A DNA stretch of 64,000 bases from Flavobacterium sp. M31R6 (GTDB lineage: Bacteria; Bacteroidota; Bacteroidia; Flavobacteriales; Flavobacteriaceae): the NCBI RefSeq assembly GCF_013284035.1, contig NZ_CP054141.1, positions 1,116,001-1,180,000 on the forward strand, in the 5' to 3' direction. Under the pieces are notes generated by a model, which ran no database searches, was not told the origin of the DNA, and worked only from the letters and a program-made list of their open reading frames with translations. Positions 26,174 through 35,405 of the stretch are shown in pieces. The position numbers and the translations under genes were made by a program. Numbering within the stretch: position 1 is the first letter of the stretch; every line of letters starts with the position of its first letter.

Positions 26174-27577
26174 ATGTCGTCTCACTACGAAGCAGCCATT
26201 AGAAAACCCTTAGTTATAGGTGATAAATCTTATCACGATATAACTGTTGATGTAGCCGCACCTATCGAAGGTAAAGCAAATAAACAATGGTGGATTGTAT
26301 TTACAATTGCATTAACAGCTTTCCTTTGGGGATTAGGCTGTATTATATACACAGTGTCCACAGGTATCGGTACTTGGGGATTGAATAAAACAGTTGGTTG
26401 GGCTTGGGATATTACTAACTTCGTTTGGTGGGTTGGTATTGGTCACGCAGGAACTCTTATCTCTGCTGTACTTTTATTATTCCGTCAACGATGGAGAATG
26501 GCGATTAACCGTTCTGCAGAGGCGATGACAATTTTCTCTGTAATCCAAGCAGGTTTATTTCCAATTATACACATGGGACGTCCTTGGTTGGCGTATTGGG
26601 TATTACCAATTCCAAATCAATTTGGATCTCTTTGGGTGAATTTTAATTCTCCATTACTTTGGGACGTATTCGCTATCTCAACTTATCTTTCGGTATCGTT
26701 GGTTTTCTGGTGGACTGGATTGTTACCTGACTTTGCAATGTTGCGCGATAGAGCTATCACACCTTTTAATAAAAGAGTTTATTCTATCCTAAGTTTTGGG
26801 TGGAGTGGTAGAGCTAAAGATTGGCAACGTTTTGAAGAAGTTTCATTAGTTCTAGCAGGTTTGGCGACTCCTCTTGTACTTTCTGTGCATACTATCGTAT
26901 CGATGGACTTTGCTACTTCTGTTATTCCAGGATGGCATACTACAATTTTCCCTCCATACTTTGTTGCTGGAGCTGTTTTCTCCGGATTTGCAATGGTGAA
27001 CACTTTGCTTATCATTATGAGAAAAGTTTCTAATCTTGAAGCTTACATTACTATTCAACATATCGAATTGATGAACATTGTAATTATGATTACTGGTTCC
27101 ATCGTTGGGGTTGCTTATATTACTGAGTTGTTTATCGCTTGGTATTCTGGAGTAGAGTATGAGCAATATGCTTTCTTGAACAGAGCAACTGGACCTTATG
27201 CTTGGGCATATTGGGCTATGATGACCTGTAACGTGTTCTCTCCGCAATTTATGTGGTTCAAAAAATTAAGAACAAGTATTATGTTTTCTTTCATTATTTC
27301 AATTGTTGTAAACATTGGAATGTGGTTTGAAAGATTTGTAATTATCGTAACTTCATTACATAGAGATTATTTACCATCTTCATGGACTATGTTCTCTCCG
27401 ACATTTGTAGATATTGGAATTTTTATCGGGACAATAGGTTTCTTCTTTGTGTTATTCTTATTGTATGCAAGAACATTTCCTGTTATTGCGCAAGCCGAGG
27501 TTAAAACAATATTGAAAGCTACAGGAGAACATTATATTAAAGAAAGAGAAGCTAATAAACATTCACATCATGAGTAA
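26174..27577 (+). CDS. actC: Alternative complex III, NrfD-like quinol-oxidising membrane subunit ActC
   Basis: A 467-residue polytopic protein of the NrfD/PsrC family with about ten membrane helices. Recognisable stretches are FVWWVGIGHAGTLISA, GRPWLAYWVLP, VHTIVSMDFATSVIPGWH and FPPYFVAGAVFSG, which in the family line the quinol pocket and proton path. It ends with a His-rich tail (HSHHE). Its last 8 bases overlap the start of actD, indicating translational coupling. Together with ActB it forms the quinol-oxidising core. Confidence 0.95.
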   Translation: MSSHYEAAIRKPLVIGDKSYHDITVDVAAPIEGKANKQWWIVFTIALTAFLWGLGCIIYTVSTGIGTWGLNKTVGWAWDITNFVWWVGIGHAGTLISAVLLLFRQRWRMAINRSAEAMTIFSVIQAGLFPIIHMGRPWLAYWVLPIPNQFGSLWVNFNSPLLWDVFAISTYLSVSLVFWWTGLLPDFAMLRDRAITPFNKRVYSILSFGWSGRAKDWQRFEEVSLVLAGLATPLVLSVHTIVSMDFATSVIPGWHTTIFPPYFVAGAVFSGFAMVNTLLIIMRKVSNLEAYITIQHIELMNIVIMITGSIVGVAYITELFIAWYSGVEYEQYAFLNRATGPYAWAYWAMMTCNVFSPQFMWFKKLRTSIMFSFIISIVVNIGMWFERFVIIVTSLHRDYLPSSWTMFSPTFVDIGIFIGTIGFFFVLFLLYARTFPVIAQAEVKTILKATGEHYIKEREANKHSHHE

Positions 27578-28094
27578 TAAAGTTATATACGCCATTTATA
27601 ATGACGATGATATTTTGATGGATGCCGTAAAAAAGACACGTGCAGCTCATCACCATATTGAAGAAGTATTTACGCCTTTCCCAGTTCACGGATTGGACAA
27701 AGCAATGGGACTTGCACCTACACGTTTAGCGATATGTGCTTTTATCTATGGTTTGTGTGGTTTGTCTTTTGGTACTTGGATGATGAATTATATTATGATT
27801 CAAGACTGGCCTCAAGATATTGGAGGTAAGCCAAGTTTCAGTTATATTGATAATATGCCAGCTTTTGTGCCTATTATGTTTGAAGAAACGGTATTTTTTG
27901 CAGCTCACTTAATGGTTATTACTTTTTATATGAGAAGTAGATTGTGGCCGTTTAAAGAAGCTGAAAATCCTGATGTAAGAACTACTGACGATCATTTTTT
28001 GATGGAAGTAGCGATTAACAATAACGAAGAAGAATTAGTTTCTTTCTTTGAAGGTACTGGGGCAGTAGAAGTTAAAGTAATTGAAAAGCATTAA
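27570..28094 (+). CDS. actD: Alternative complex III subunit ActD (DUF3341)
   Basis: A 174-residue protein with a cytoplasmic N-terminal domain (VIYAIYNDDDILMDAVKKT) followed by two membrane helices (about 58-78, and 95-118 in PAFVPIMFEETVFFAAHLMV) and a C-terminal cytoplasmic tail. This is the DUF3341 architecture of ActD. It packs against ActC; it has no cofactor motif. The gene overlaps actC by 8 bases and actE begins 8 bases after its stop. Confidence 0.93.
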   Translation: MSNKVIYAIYNDDDILMDAVKKTRAAHHHIEEVFTPFPVHGLDKAMGLAPTRLAICAFIYGLCGLSFGTWMMNYIMIQDWPQDIGGKPSFSYIDNMPAFVPIMFEETVFFAAHLMVITFYMRSRLWPFKEAENPDVRTTDDHFLMEVAINNNEEELVSFFEGTGAVEVKVIEKH

Positions 28095-28101
28095 TTGTAA
28101 T

Positions 28102-28650
28102 ATGAAAAGTTTATATAAAATAACGCTTGTATTGGGTTTAATGATATTGGTGTCGTCATGTCATAGTAATGATAAGCCAAATTATCAATATATGCCTAAT
28201 ATGTATGAAGCAGTGAGTGGAGAAACTTATGCTTCAGCTCCAGTTGATGTATTTAAAAACGGTAAAGAAGGTCAGCTTCCTGCTGTTGGTTCAATAAATA
28301 GAGGTTTTGAGCCGTTCGAATATGAAAATACTCCAGAAGGATATGCTTTGGCTAAAGCCAATTTAAAATCTCCTTTAGATTCTTTAGATAGAGATTCTGG
28401 TAAAGGAAAAGAGCTTTTTGAGATTTATTGCATTAGCTGTCACGGTGCTGCTGGTGATGGTAAAGGAAAATTAGTTGAAAGAGAAAAATTTCTTGGTGTT
28501 CCTAATTATAAAGACAGAGAAATTACTGAAGGTAGTATTTTTTATGTGGAAACTTATGGTTTAAATGCTATGGGTTCACATGCTAATCAAATGAGTGCAC
28601 ACGAACGTTGGTTAGTTGCTGACTATGTTCTTAAACTAAAAGCACAATAA
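28102..28650 (+). CDS. actE: Alternative complex III, monohaem cytochrome c lipoprotein ActE
   Basis: A 182-residue lipoprotein from ATG 28102. The signal LVLGLMILVSSC has a lipobox with the Cys acceptor near residue 20. The mature protein contains one class I cytochrome c domain with the haem site CISCH (about 112-116) and the distal Met region ETYGLNAMGSHANQMS. A frame extension to TTG 28081 overlaps actD and is less likely than ATG 28102. It probably docks on the periplasmic face and hands electrons on to the oxidase. Confidence 0.93.
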   Translation: MKSLYKITLVLGLMILVSSCHSNDKPNYQYMPNMYEAVSGETYASAPVDVFKNGKEGQLPAVGSINRGFEPFEYENTPEGYALAKANLKSPLDSLDRDSGKGKELFEIYCISCHGAAGDGKGKLVEREKFLGVPNYKDREITEGSIFYVETYGLNAMGSHANQMSAHERWLVADYVLKLKAQ

Positions 28651-28680
28651 TAATTGTTGAACAAACTGATCGTAATAGAT

Positions 28681-30009
28681 ATGTATACATTTTCAAGTAA
28701 ATTAAAAACTTTTTCTTTCGTCTTAATGGCTGTTGGTCTTTTGGGAATTGGATATGGTTTTTTAACTGCACCTAAAGATATTCAAGATGTTGAAAAAATA
28801 CTTGCTGCTGATGCTCACGGTAGTCATCATGAGGCAAGTAGCGAATCTGAAGGAGCTCACGCAGTTTCTGCTGAAGCAAAAGTGAAAGCTGAAGCCGAAC
28901 ATACAGAACATTTAACTCATGTTTTGCATCAATTAGAAAATAAACCATGGTCTGCATTATATGTAGCCTGTATTTTCTTTATGTTACTTTCTTTAGGAAC
29001 ATTAGTTTTTTATGGTATTCAACAAGTAGCACAAGCAGGTTGGTCTCCTGTTCTTTTTAGAGTGATGCAGGGAATTACTGCCTACTTACCTGTAGGGTCG
29101 GTTATTTTCTTTATATTTTTAATTTTATGCGGCTTACATTTTAATCATTTGTTTATTTGGTTAGATCCTGAAGTAGTTGCTCATGATAAAATTATTGCCA
29201 ATAAATCTGGGTATTTAAATTTTCCTTTTTGGATTGTTAGAGCCGCTATCTTTTTAGCAGGTTGGAATGCCTACAGATATTTTTCAAGAAAAAATTGTTT
29301 GGCTCAAGATGAATCAGATGATAATAGTTTCTATAAAAAGAATTTTAACATATCAGCTATGTTCTTAGTATTCTTTATTGTTTCAGAATCTATTATGTCT
29401 TGGGACTGGATTATGTCTTTAGATCCTCACTGGTCTAGTACACTTTTTGGATGGTATGTATTTGCTAGCTTCTTTGTAAGTGGTATTACTATGATTGCCA
29501 TGGTGACTATTTATCTAAAATCTAGAGGGTATTTAGAAAATGTAAACACAAGTCATATCCATGATTTGGCTAAGTTTATGTTTGGTATCAGCGTATTTTG
29601 GACTTACTTATGGTTTTCTCAATTTATGTTGATATGGTATGCTAATATACCTGAAGAGATTACTTATTTTGTGATGAGAATTCAAGTTTATAATTTACCT
29701 TTCTTTGGTGCTGTTGTTATGAATTTCTTGTTTCCAGTTTTAATTTTGATTAATACTGATTTCAAAAGAATCACTTGGATTTTGGTTATGGCTGGTATTG
29801 TAATTTTGTTAGGTCATTATATTGACTTCTTTAATATGATTATGCCGGGTACCGTTGGTGGTAGTTGGTTTATCGGTGTTTCAGAAATTGCATCCGTTTT
29901 ATTCTTTCTTGGATTATTTATTTTTGTTGTCTTCTCAGCATTAACTAAAGCTCCTTTGTTACCAAAAAGAAATCCATATATAGAAGAGAGTAAACATTTT
30001 CATTATTAA
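28681..30009 (+). CDS. actF: Alternative complex III membrane subunit ActF
   Basis: A 442-residue polytopic protein of the ActF/NrfD-like group, with about ten helices (LGIGYGFLTAP at the N-terminus, then DWIMSLDPHWSSTLFGWYVF, a family-diagnostic stretch). Between helices 1 and 2 is a periplasmic or cytoplasmic loop rich in His and Glu (HGSHHEASSESEGAH), not required by the family. The start is ATG 28681 (MYTFSSKLK), because the upstream TTG 28654 would add only nine atypical residues. In the complex ActF is the structural counterpart of ActC without a quinol site. Confidence 0.92.
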   Translation: MYTFSSKLKTFSFVLMAVGLLGIGYGFLTAPKDIQDVEKILAADAHGSHHEASSESEGAHAVSAEAKVKAEAEHTEHLTHVLHQLENKPWSALYVACIFFMLLSLGTLVFYGIQQVAQAGWSPVLFRVMQGITAYLPVGSVIFFIFLILCGLHFNHLFIWLDPEVVAHDKIIANKSGYLNFPFWIVRAAIFLAGWNAYRYFSRKNCLAQDESDDNSFYKKNFNISAMFLVFFIVSESIMSWDWIMSLDPHWSSTLFGWYVFASFFVSGITMIAMVTIYLKSRGYLENVNTSHIHDLAKFMFGISVFWTYLWFSQFMLIWYANIPEEITYFVMRIQVYNLPFFGAVVMNFLFPVLILINTDFKRITWILVMAGIVILLGHYIDFFNMIMPGTVGGSWFIGVSEIASVLFFLGLFIFVVFSALTKAPLLPKRNPYIEESKHFHY

Positions 30010-30028
30010 TATTTAAAGAGATAAACAG

Positions 30029-31192
30029 ATGACAAGTTTGTTGGTAATTATAGTTTTAGTTTTATTGGCTGTTGCTGTTTGGCAATTGACGAAAATATTC
30101 GATTTAACACAAGTTGCTTCGACTTCGGACAATTCCCAAATTGCAACCGACGATGACAATAATGTGCAAGGGTATTTGATGTTTGGTTTCTTAGCCTTCA
30201 TCTATATCTTTACAATTTACGGAGTTTATACATGGGGACCATTAGTTCTGCATACTCCTGCATCTGAACATGGTGCTTTGATTGACAACCTGATGAATAT
30301 CACTTGGGTATTGATTTTTACTGTTCAGGCAATTACTCAAGTTCTATTACACTACTTTGCTTTCAAATACAGAGGTAATAAGGATAAAAGAGCCTTGTAT
30401 TTTGCAGACAATAATAAATTGGAAGCAATCTGGAGCGTTATCCCTGCTGTTGTATTAGCTGGTTTGATTCTTTACGGTCTTTATGCATGGACAAATATCA
30501 TGTTTATTGATGAAGATGAAGATACAGTTGTTATTGAGTTATATGCTCAGCAATTTAAATGGACTGCAAGGTATGCTGGAGCTGATAATGTTTTAGGGAA
30601 AGCAAATGTTAGATTGATCGAAGGAGTTAATACTCTTGGAGTTGATTTATCAGATCCATATGCTCAAGACGATATTGTAGTTTCTGAATTGCATATTCCT
30701 AAAGGCAAGAAGATTCACTTTAAGATGAGATCTCAAGATGTGTTGCACTCAGCGTACTTCCCTTATTTTAGAGCTCAAATGAACTGTGTACCAGGGATGG
30801 TTACTGAGTTTGCTTTTACTCCAATTTATACTACTGCTGAGTATCAAGCTTTACCATTCATGATTGAAAAAGTAGCTAATATTAATGCTATTAGAGCTAA
30901 AAAAAGCTTAGAATTGGTAGCTAAAGGTGAAACTGGTTTAGATCCTTACACTTTTGATTATTTGTTATTATGTAACAAAATTTGTGGAGCTTCTCACTAT
31001 AACATGCAAATGAAAGTTGTAGTTGATACTCCTGAGGATTATAAAAAATGGTTAGGCGAAAAAACTACTTTAGTTAGCGAAGTAAAAGCTTCTAAAGCTG
31101 AACCAGCTGCTCCAGATGCAGCTTCAGCTCCAGGAAAAGATTCAACTCTTGCAAAAGATACTGCAGCTGTTGCGAAAATAGCTATGAAATAA
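30029..31192 (+). CDS. coxB: Cytochrome c oxidase subunit II
   Basis: A 387-residue subunit II. It has an extra N-terminal helix (about 2-20) before the usual two-helix hairpin (about 47-70, and 93-155 region with LEAIWSVIPAVVLAGLIL). The periplasmic cupredoxin domain carries VLHSAYFPYFRAQMN and the CuA ligands in CNKICGASHYNMQMK (near 314-328: Cys, Cys, His, Met). The C-terminal 35 residues form an Ala/Lys/Ser-rich tail (PAAPDAASAPGKDSTLAK). CuA accepts electrons from the cytochrome c subunits encoded just upstream. Confidence 0.95.
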   Translation: MTSLLVIIVLVLLAVAVWQLTKIFDLTQVASTSDNSQIATDDDNNVQGYLMFGFLAFIYIFTIYGVYTWGPLVLHTPASEHGALIDNLMNITWVLIFTVQAITQVLLHYFAFKYRGNKDKRALYFADNNKLEAIWSVIPAVVLAGLILYGLYAWTNIMFIDEDEDTVVIELYAQQFKWTARYAGADNVLGKANVRLIEGVNTLGVDLSDPYAQDDIVVSELHIPKGKKIHFKMRSQDVLHSAYFPYFRAQMNCVPGMVTEFAFTPIYTTAEYQALPFMIEKVANINAIRAKKSLELVAKGETGLDPYTFDYLLLCNKICGASHYNMQMKVVVDTPEDYKKWLGEKTTLVSEVKASKAEPAAPDAASAPGKDSTLAKDTAAVAKIAMK

Positions 31193-31220
31193 TTATTAAG
31201 AAAATTTAAAGTATAAATAT

Positions 31221-33017
31221 ATGTCAGCAGAAGGTCACGATCACGGACACGATCACGAACACGAACACCACCATAAGGACACATTCATTACTAAATATAT
31301 TTTTAGTATTGATCACAAAATGATTGCCAAACAATACCTGCTTACTGGTATTATTATGGGAGTTATAGGTGTTGGTATGTCTATGCTTTTTAGAATGCAA
31401 TTAGCTTGGCCAGAAGAATCTTTTAAGATTTTCAATATATTACTTGGAGACAAATGGGCTCCAAACGGAGTAATGGCAAACGATATTTACCTTTCATTAG
31501 TTACAATACACGGAACTATAATGGTATTCTTTGTTCTTACCGCAGGTTTAAGTGGTACTTTTAGTAACTTATTGATTCCACTTCAAATTGGAGCAAGAGA
31601 TATGGCATCAGGATTCATGAATATGATTTCTTATTGGTTGTTCTTTTTGTCTAGTGTATTAATGGTTTGTTCATTATTTGTTGAATCAGGACCTGCTAAT
31701 GCTGGTTGGACGATTTACCCACCTTTAAGTGCGCTTCCTCAAGCTATATCTGGTTCAGGTGCCGGTATGACTTTATGGCTAGTTTCAATGGCAATTTTCA
31801 TTGCGTCTTCATTAATGGGATCTTTGAACTATGTTGTAACTGTGATTAACTTGAGAACAAAAGGAATGTCTATGACAAGATTGCCTCTTACTATTTGGGC
31901 TTTCTTTGTGACTGCAATTATTGGTATCGTTTCTTTCCCTGTCTTATTGTCAGCAGCATTGTTGTTGATTTTTGATAGAAGTTTTGGTACTTCTTTCTTC
32001 TTATCCGATATTTATATTGCTGGTGAAGTTTTACATTACCAAGGAGGTTCTCCTGTTCTTTTTGAACATTTGTTTTGGTTCTTAGGTCACCCTGAAGTTT
32101 ATATTGTAATCTTACCTGCATTGGGGATTACTTCTGAAATTATTGCTACAAACTCTCGTAAACCAATTTTTGGTTATAGAGCGATGATTATGTCAATTAT
32201 TGCGATTGCATTTTTATCTACAATTGTTTGGGGACACCACATGTTTATTTCTGGAATGAATCCATTCTTAGGGTCAGTATTTACATTTACAACCCTGTTG
32301 ATTGCAATTCCATCTGCTGTAAAAGCATTTAATTATATTACAACACTTTGGAAAGGTAATCTTCAAATGAATCCTGCCATGTTGTTTTCTATTGGTTTGG
32401 TTTCTACTTTCATTACTGGAGGTTTAACTGGAATCATTCTTGGAGACAGTACATTAGATATTAATGTTCACGATACTTATTTCGTAGTAGCTCACTTTCA
32501 CTTGGTAATGGGTATATCGGCTCTTTACGGAATGTTTGCTGGAATTTACCACTGGTATCCAAAAATGTTCGGTAGAATGTTGAATAAGAATTTAGGATAT
32601 GTTCACTTTTGGGTAACTGCAATCTGTGCTTATGGAGTATTTTTCCCAATGCACTTTATTGGACTTGCAGGTTTACCAAGACGTTACTATACTAATACAA
32701 ACTTCCCGTTATTCGACGATTTGCAAAATGTAAATGTATTGATCACAACATTTGCCTTAATCGGTGGAGCTTTCCAATTGGTGTTTTTATATAACTTCTT
32801 TAGCAGTATTTTCTACGGTAAAAAAGCAGTTCAAAATCCTTGGAAATCAAATACTTTGGAATGGACAACACCAGTAGAGCATATGCATGGTAACTGGCCT
32901 GGAGAAATCCCAGAAGTTCACCGTTGGCCTTATGATTACAGTAATCCTGCTCATGAGGAGGATTTTGTACCTCAAACGGTTCCAATGAAAGAAGGTGAAG
33001 TAGTTTTACATCACTAG
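31221..33017 (+). CDS. coxA: Cytochrome c oxidase subunit I
   Basis: A 598-residue haem-copper oxidase subunit I with 12 helices, catalysing oxygen reduction coupled to proton pumping. The CuB and haem ligands are visible: HGTIMVFFV (haem a His), GHPEVYIVILP (CuB His and the cross-linked Tyr, A-type oxidase), WGHHMF (two CuB His), and VAHFHLVMG (haem a3 and haem a His). The N-terminus is an unusual His/Asp/Glu-rich tail (GHDHGHDHEHEHHHKD), which could bind metal. It is the last gene of the respiratory cluster; a strong terminator follows. Subunits III and IV are not in the window. Confidence 0.96.
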   Translation: MSAEGHDHGHDHEHEHHHKDTFITKYIFSIDHKMIAKQYLLTGIIMGVIGVGMSMLFRMQLAWPEESFKIFNILLGDKWAPNGVMANDIYLSLVTIHGTIMVFFVLTAGLSGTFSNLLIPLQIGARDMASGFMNMISYWLFFLSSVLMVCSLFVESGPANAGWTIYPPLSALPQAISGSGAGMTLWLVSMAIFIASSLMGSLNYVVTVINLRTKGMSMTRLPLTIWAFFVTAIIGIVSFPVLLSAALLLIFDRSFGTSFFLSDIYIAGEVLHYQGGSPVLFEHLFWFLGHPEVYIVILPALGITSEIIATNSRKPIFGYRAMIMSIIAIAFLSTIVWGHHMFISGMNPFLGSVFTFTTLLIAIPSAVKAFNYITTLWKGNLQMNPAMLFSIGLVSTFITGGLTGIILGDSTLDINVHDTYFVVAHFHLVMGISALYGMFAGIYHWYPKMFGRMLNKNLGYVHFWVTAICAYGVFFPMHFIGLAGLPRRYYTNTNFPLFDDLQNVNVLITTFALIGGAFQLVFLYNFFSSIFYGKKAVQNPWKSNTLEWTTPVEHMHGNWPGEIPEVHRWPYDYSNPAHEEDFVPQTVPMKEGEVVLHH

Positions 33018-33034
33018 AATTTCAAAATCATATA

Positions 33035-33067
33035 AATGCCTTTCAATATTGAAAGGCATTTTTTTTA
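33035..33067 (+). terminator. Terminator of the act-cox cluster
   Basis: A 13-bp perfect inverted repeat (AATGCCTTTCAAT with ATTGAAAGGCATT) is followed by a run of eight or more Ts. Confidence 0.9.
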
Positions 33068-33099
33068 TATAGAATGATTACTTTTTTTACCTTTACCCC

Positions 33100-34122
33100 A
33101 TGAATGAAAACTTAGATCCAACAAATAATAATTTTAGTTCCGAAGAACTGGATATTGAGAAAAGATTAAGACCATTATCTTTTGATGATTTTGCAGGTCA
33201 AGATCAAGTGTTGGAAAACCTTAAAGTTTTTGTTGCGGCAGCCAATCAAAGGAAAGAAGCTCTTGATCACACCCTTTTTCACGGCCCTCCAGGTTTGGGT
33301 AAAACTACCTTAGCCAATATTTTAGCCAATGAATTAGAAGTGGGTATCAAAATCACTTCTGGTCCTGTTTTGGATAAGCCGGGTGATTTGGCTGGCTTAC
33401 TGACGAATCTCGAGGAAAGGGATGTTTTGTTTATTGACGAGATACACCGTTTAAGCCCTATAGTCGAGGAGTACTTGTATTCAGCTATGGAGGACTTTAA
33501 GATTGACATTATGATTGAATCTGGGCCAAATGCAAGAACGGTTCAAATCAATTTGAATCCGTTTACGCTTATCGGAGCAACTACACGTTCGGGGCTTTTA
33601 ACCGCTCCTATGCGGGCCCGTTTTGGTATTTCTTCAAGATTGCAATATTATACTACTGAGCTTTTGACCACTATTGTGGAACGTAGTGCCATGATTTTCA
33701 AAATGCCCATTACTATGGAAGCCGCTATCGAAATTGCAGGTAGAAGCAGAGGGACACCTCGTATTGCGAATGCTTTATTGCGTCGTGTCCGTGATTTTGC
33801 TCAAATAAAAGGTAATGGAACCATTGATATAGAAATTGCCCGTTATGCCTTAAAGGCATTGAATGTAGATGCCCATGGTTTGGATGAAATGGACAACAAA
33901 ATTTTGAATACCATCATTGATAAATTCAAAGGCGGTCCCGTTGGTTTATCGACTTTGGCTACAGCTGTATCCGAAAGTAGTGAAACTATTGAGGAAGTTT
34001 ATGAGCCTTTTTTGATTCAAGAGGGTTTTATTATGCGTACCCCAAGAGGGCGTGAAGTTACGGAAAAAGCTTATAAGCATTTAGGTAAAATCAAAACCAA
34101 TATTCAAGGCGGACTGTTCTAA
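33100..34122 (+). CDS. ruvB: Holliday junction branch-migration ATPase RuvB
   Basis: A 340-residue AAA+ motor of usual length. Walker A is GPPGLGKTT, Walker B DEIHRL, and sensor I/arginine-finger regions lie around [19 protein letters not shown]. The C-terminal winged helix has [29 protein letters not shown] and [10 protein letters not shown]. With RuvA it drives branch migration of recombination intermediates. It is monocistronic, starting 33 bases after the cox terminator. A dispersed repeat (34137-34208) begins 14 bases after its stop. Confidence 0.97.
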   Translation: MNENLDPTNNNFSSEELDIEKRLRPLSFDDFAGQDQVLENLKVFVAAANQRKEALDHTLFHGPPGLGKTTLANILANELEVGIKITSGPVLDKPGDLAGLLTNLEERDVLFIDEIHRLSPIVEEYLYSAMEDFKIDIMIESGPNARTVQINLNPFTLIGATTRSGLLTAPMRARFGISSRLQYYTTELLTTIVERSAMIFKMPITMEAAIEIAGRSRGTPRIANALLRRVRDFAQIKGNGTIDIEIARYALKALNVDAHGLDEMDNKILNTIIDKFKGGPVGLSTLATAVSESSETIEEVYEPFLIQEGFIMRTPRGREVTEKAYKHLGKIKTNIQGGLF

Positions 34123-34136
34123 TAGTTAGGAGCTAT

Positions 34137-34208
34137 TCCTGCTATCCACTATATCTTTTCTTGCTTAAAGAAAGCAAGAAAAGGATGCCGTTTCTATCAG
34201 GGCTAAGG
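34137..34208. repeat. Dispersed repeat copy B (conserved edges, different palindromic core)
   Basis: Left edge TCCTGCTATCC (34137-34147), right edge ATCAGGGCTAAGG (34196-34208), the latter identical to copy A. The core is a 12-bp perfect inverted repeat: CTTTTCTTGCTT (34155-34166) with AAGCAAGAAAAG (34172-34183) around AAAGA. The core shares only the outer CTTTT/AAAAGGAT with copy A. Confidence 0.75.
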
Positions 34209-34249
34209 CAGTAGTGTTAACTAAGTTATTTTCTTTAAAATAAGGAACC

Positions 34250-35170
34250 ATAAACAATAAGTCTAAATACACGCAATTTATAAAATCCGAGGCCAAGCGT
34301 CTCGGGTTTTTATCTTGTGGTATATCGAAAGCTGGTTTTCTGGAGCAGGAGGCACCTCGTTTGGAAAATTGGTTGAATCAAAATTATAATGGACAAATGT
34401 CCTATATGGAGAATCATTTTGACAAACGTTTGGACCCAACTTTATTGGTCGATGATGCCAAAAGTGTGGTATCTCTTTTATTGAACTACTATCCTTCGGA
34501 ATTTCAAAATCCTGATTCTTATAAAATATCCAAATATGCTTATGGGCAGGATTATCATTTTGTCATAAAAGACAAACTTAAAGAATTGCTTTTTTCAATA
34601 GAATCTAATATTGGTGATGTATCTGGACGTGCTTTTGTAGATTCTGCTCCTGTTTTGGATAAAGCTTGGGCTGCAAAAAGTGGTTTGGGTTGGATAGGCA
34701 AAAACAGTAATTTATTAACACAAAAAGTGGGTTCTTTTTATTTCATCGCAGAGCTTATCATAGACCTAGATTTAGAATATGACCAGGCTGTCACAGACCA
34801 TTGTGGAGCTTGTACCGCCTGCATTGATGCTTGCCCAACAGAGGCAATTGTGGCACCTTATGTTGTGGATGGCAGTAAATGTATTTCTTACTTCACTATT
34901 GAACTTAAGGAGAATATTCCATCAGAGATGAAAGGGAAATTTGATGAGTGGGCATTTGGCTGTGATATTTGTCAAGACGTTTGTCCTTGGAATCGTTTTT
35001 CAAAATCTCATAATGAACCTTTGTTTAATCCCAATTCAGAATTACTTTCGATGTCCAAAAAAGATTGGATTGAAATAACCGAGGAAACTTTTAAAATCGT
35101 GTTTAAGGATTCTCCTCTTAAACGTGCTAAATATCAAGGTATTAATAGGAATATTTCGTTTCTGGAATAA
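34250..35170 (+). CDS. queG: Epoxyqueuosine reductase QueG, with no canonical start codon
   Basis: The frame 34250-35170 encodes a 306-residue cobalamin-dependent reductase, the last step of queuosine synthesis in tRNA. Conserved parts include [38 protein letters not shown] with the catalytic Asp, and two 4Fe-4S motifs, [11 protein letters not shown] and [10 protein letters not shown]. Homologous sequence begins right after an in-frame TAA (34241-34243) with GGA ACC ATA AAC AAT AAG, so the expected start is ATA at 34250. The next usable in-frame codon is TTG 34361, which would remove about 37 conserved residues. Either ATA is used as a start, or the gene has lost its ATG by a one-base change. 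It is preceded by repeat copy B. Confidence 0.85.
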   Translation: MNNKSKYTQFIKSEAKRLGFLSCGISKAGFLEQEAPRLENWLNQNYNGQMSYMENHFDKRLDPTLLVDDAKSVVSLLLNYYPSEFQNPDSYKISKYAYGQDYHFVIKDKLKELLFSIESNIGDVSGRAFVDSAPVLDKAWAAKSGLGWIGKNSNLLTQKVGSFYFIAELIIDLDLEYDQAVTDHCGACTACIDACPTEAIVAPYVVDGSKCISYFTIELKENIPSEMKGKFDEWAFGCDICQDVCPWNRFSKSHNEPLFNPNSELLSMSKKDWIEITEETFKIVFKDSPLKRAKYQGINRNISFLE

Positions 35171-35405
35171 TTCTTTTTTTTTAACAAGTTTTTAGTATTA
35201 CTTGTTGATGACGTTTTTTCTCTTCCTTAGAAGAAATCATTAAATTATTCGTTATAATTGTTTGTAATTTAACGTTTTAATTTGTATTTTATCGAGTAAA
35301 GCGCTTATTAGCGACAAAATTTGCAGTTAAACGGATTTTGTTAATAAGTTATTAATAATTATATAGTTTTGTAGAACCCAATCTATTGAAACTTAATGCT
35401 TAATT
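35171..35405. other. Intergenic region before the adhesin gene
   Basis: It contains a weak terminator-like hairpin after queG (AACAAGT 35183-35189 with ACTTGTT 35200-35206), a small CGCT-TATT-AGCG hairpin near 35305-35315, and the adhesin promoter. There is no ORF. Confidence 0.5.
35348..35371 (+). promoter_or_regulatory. Candidate promoter for the giant adhesin
   Basis: TAGTTTTG (35364-35371) is a perfect -7 element 34 bases before the ATG at 35406. The nearest TTG (about 35338-35340) is 23 bases upstream of it, at the long end of the accepted spacing. Confidence 0.5.
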
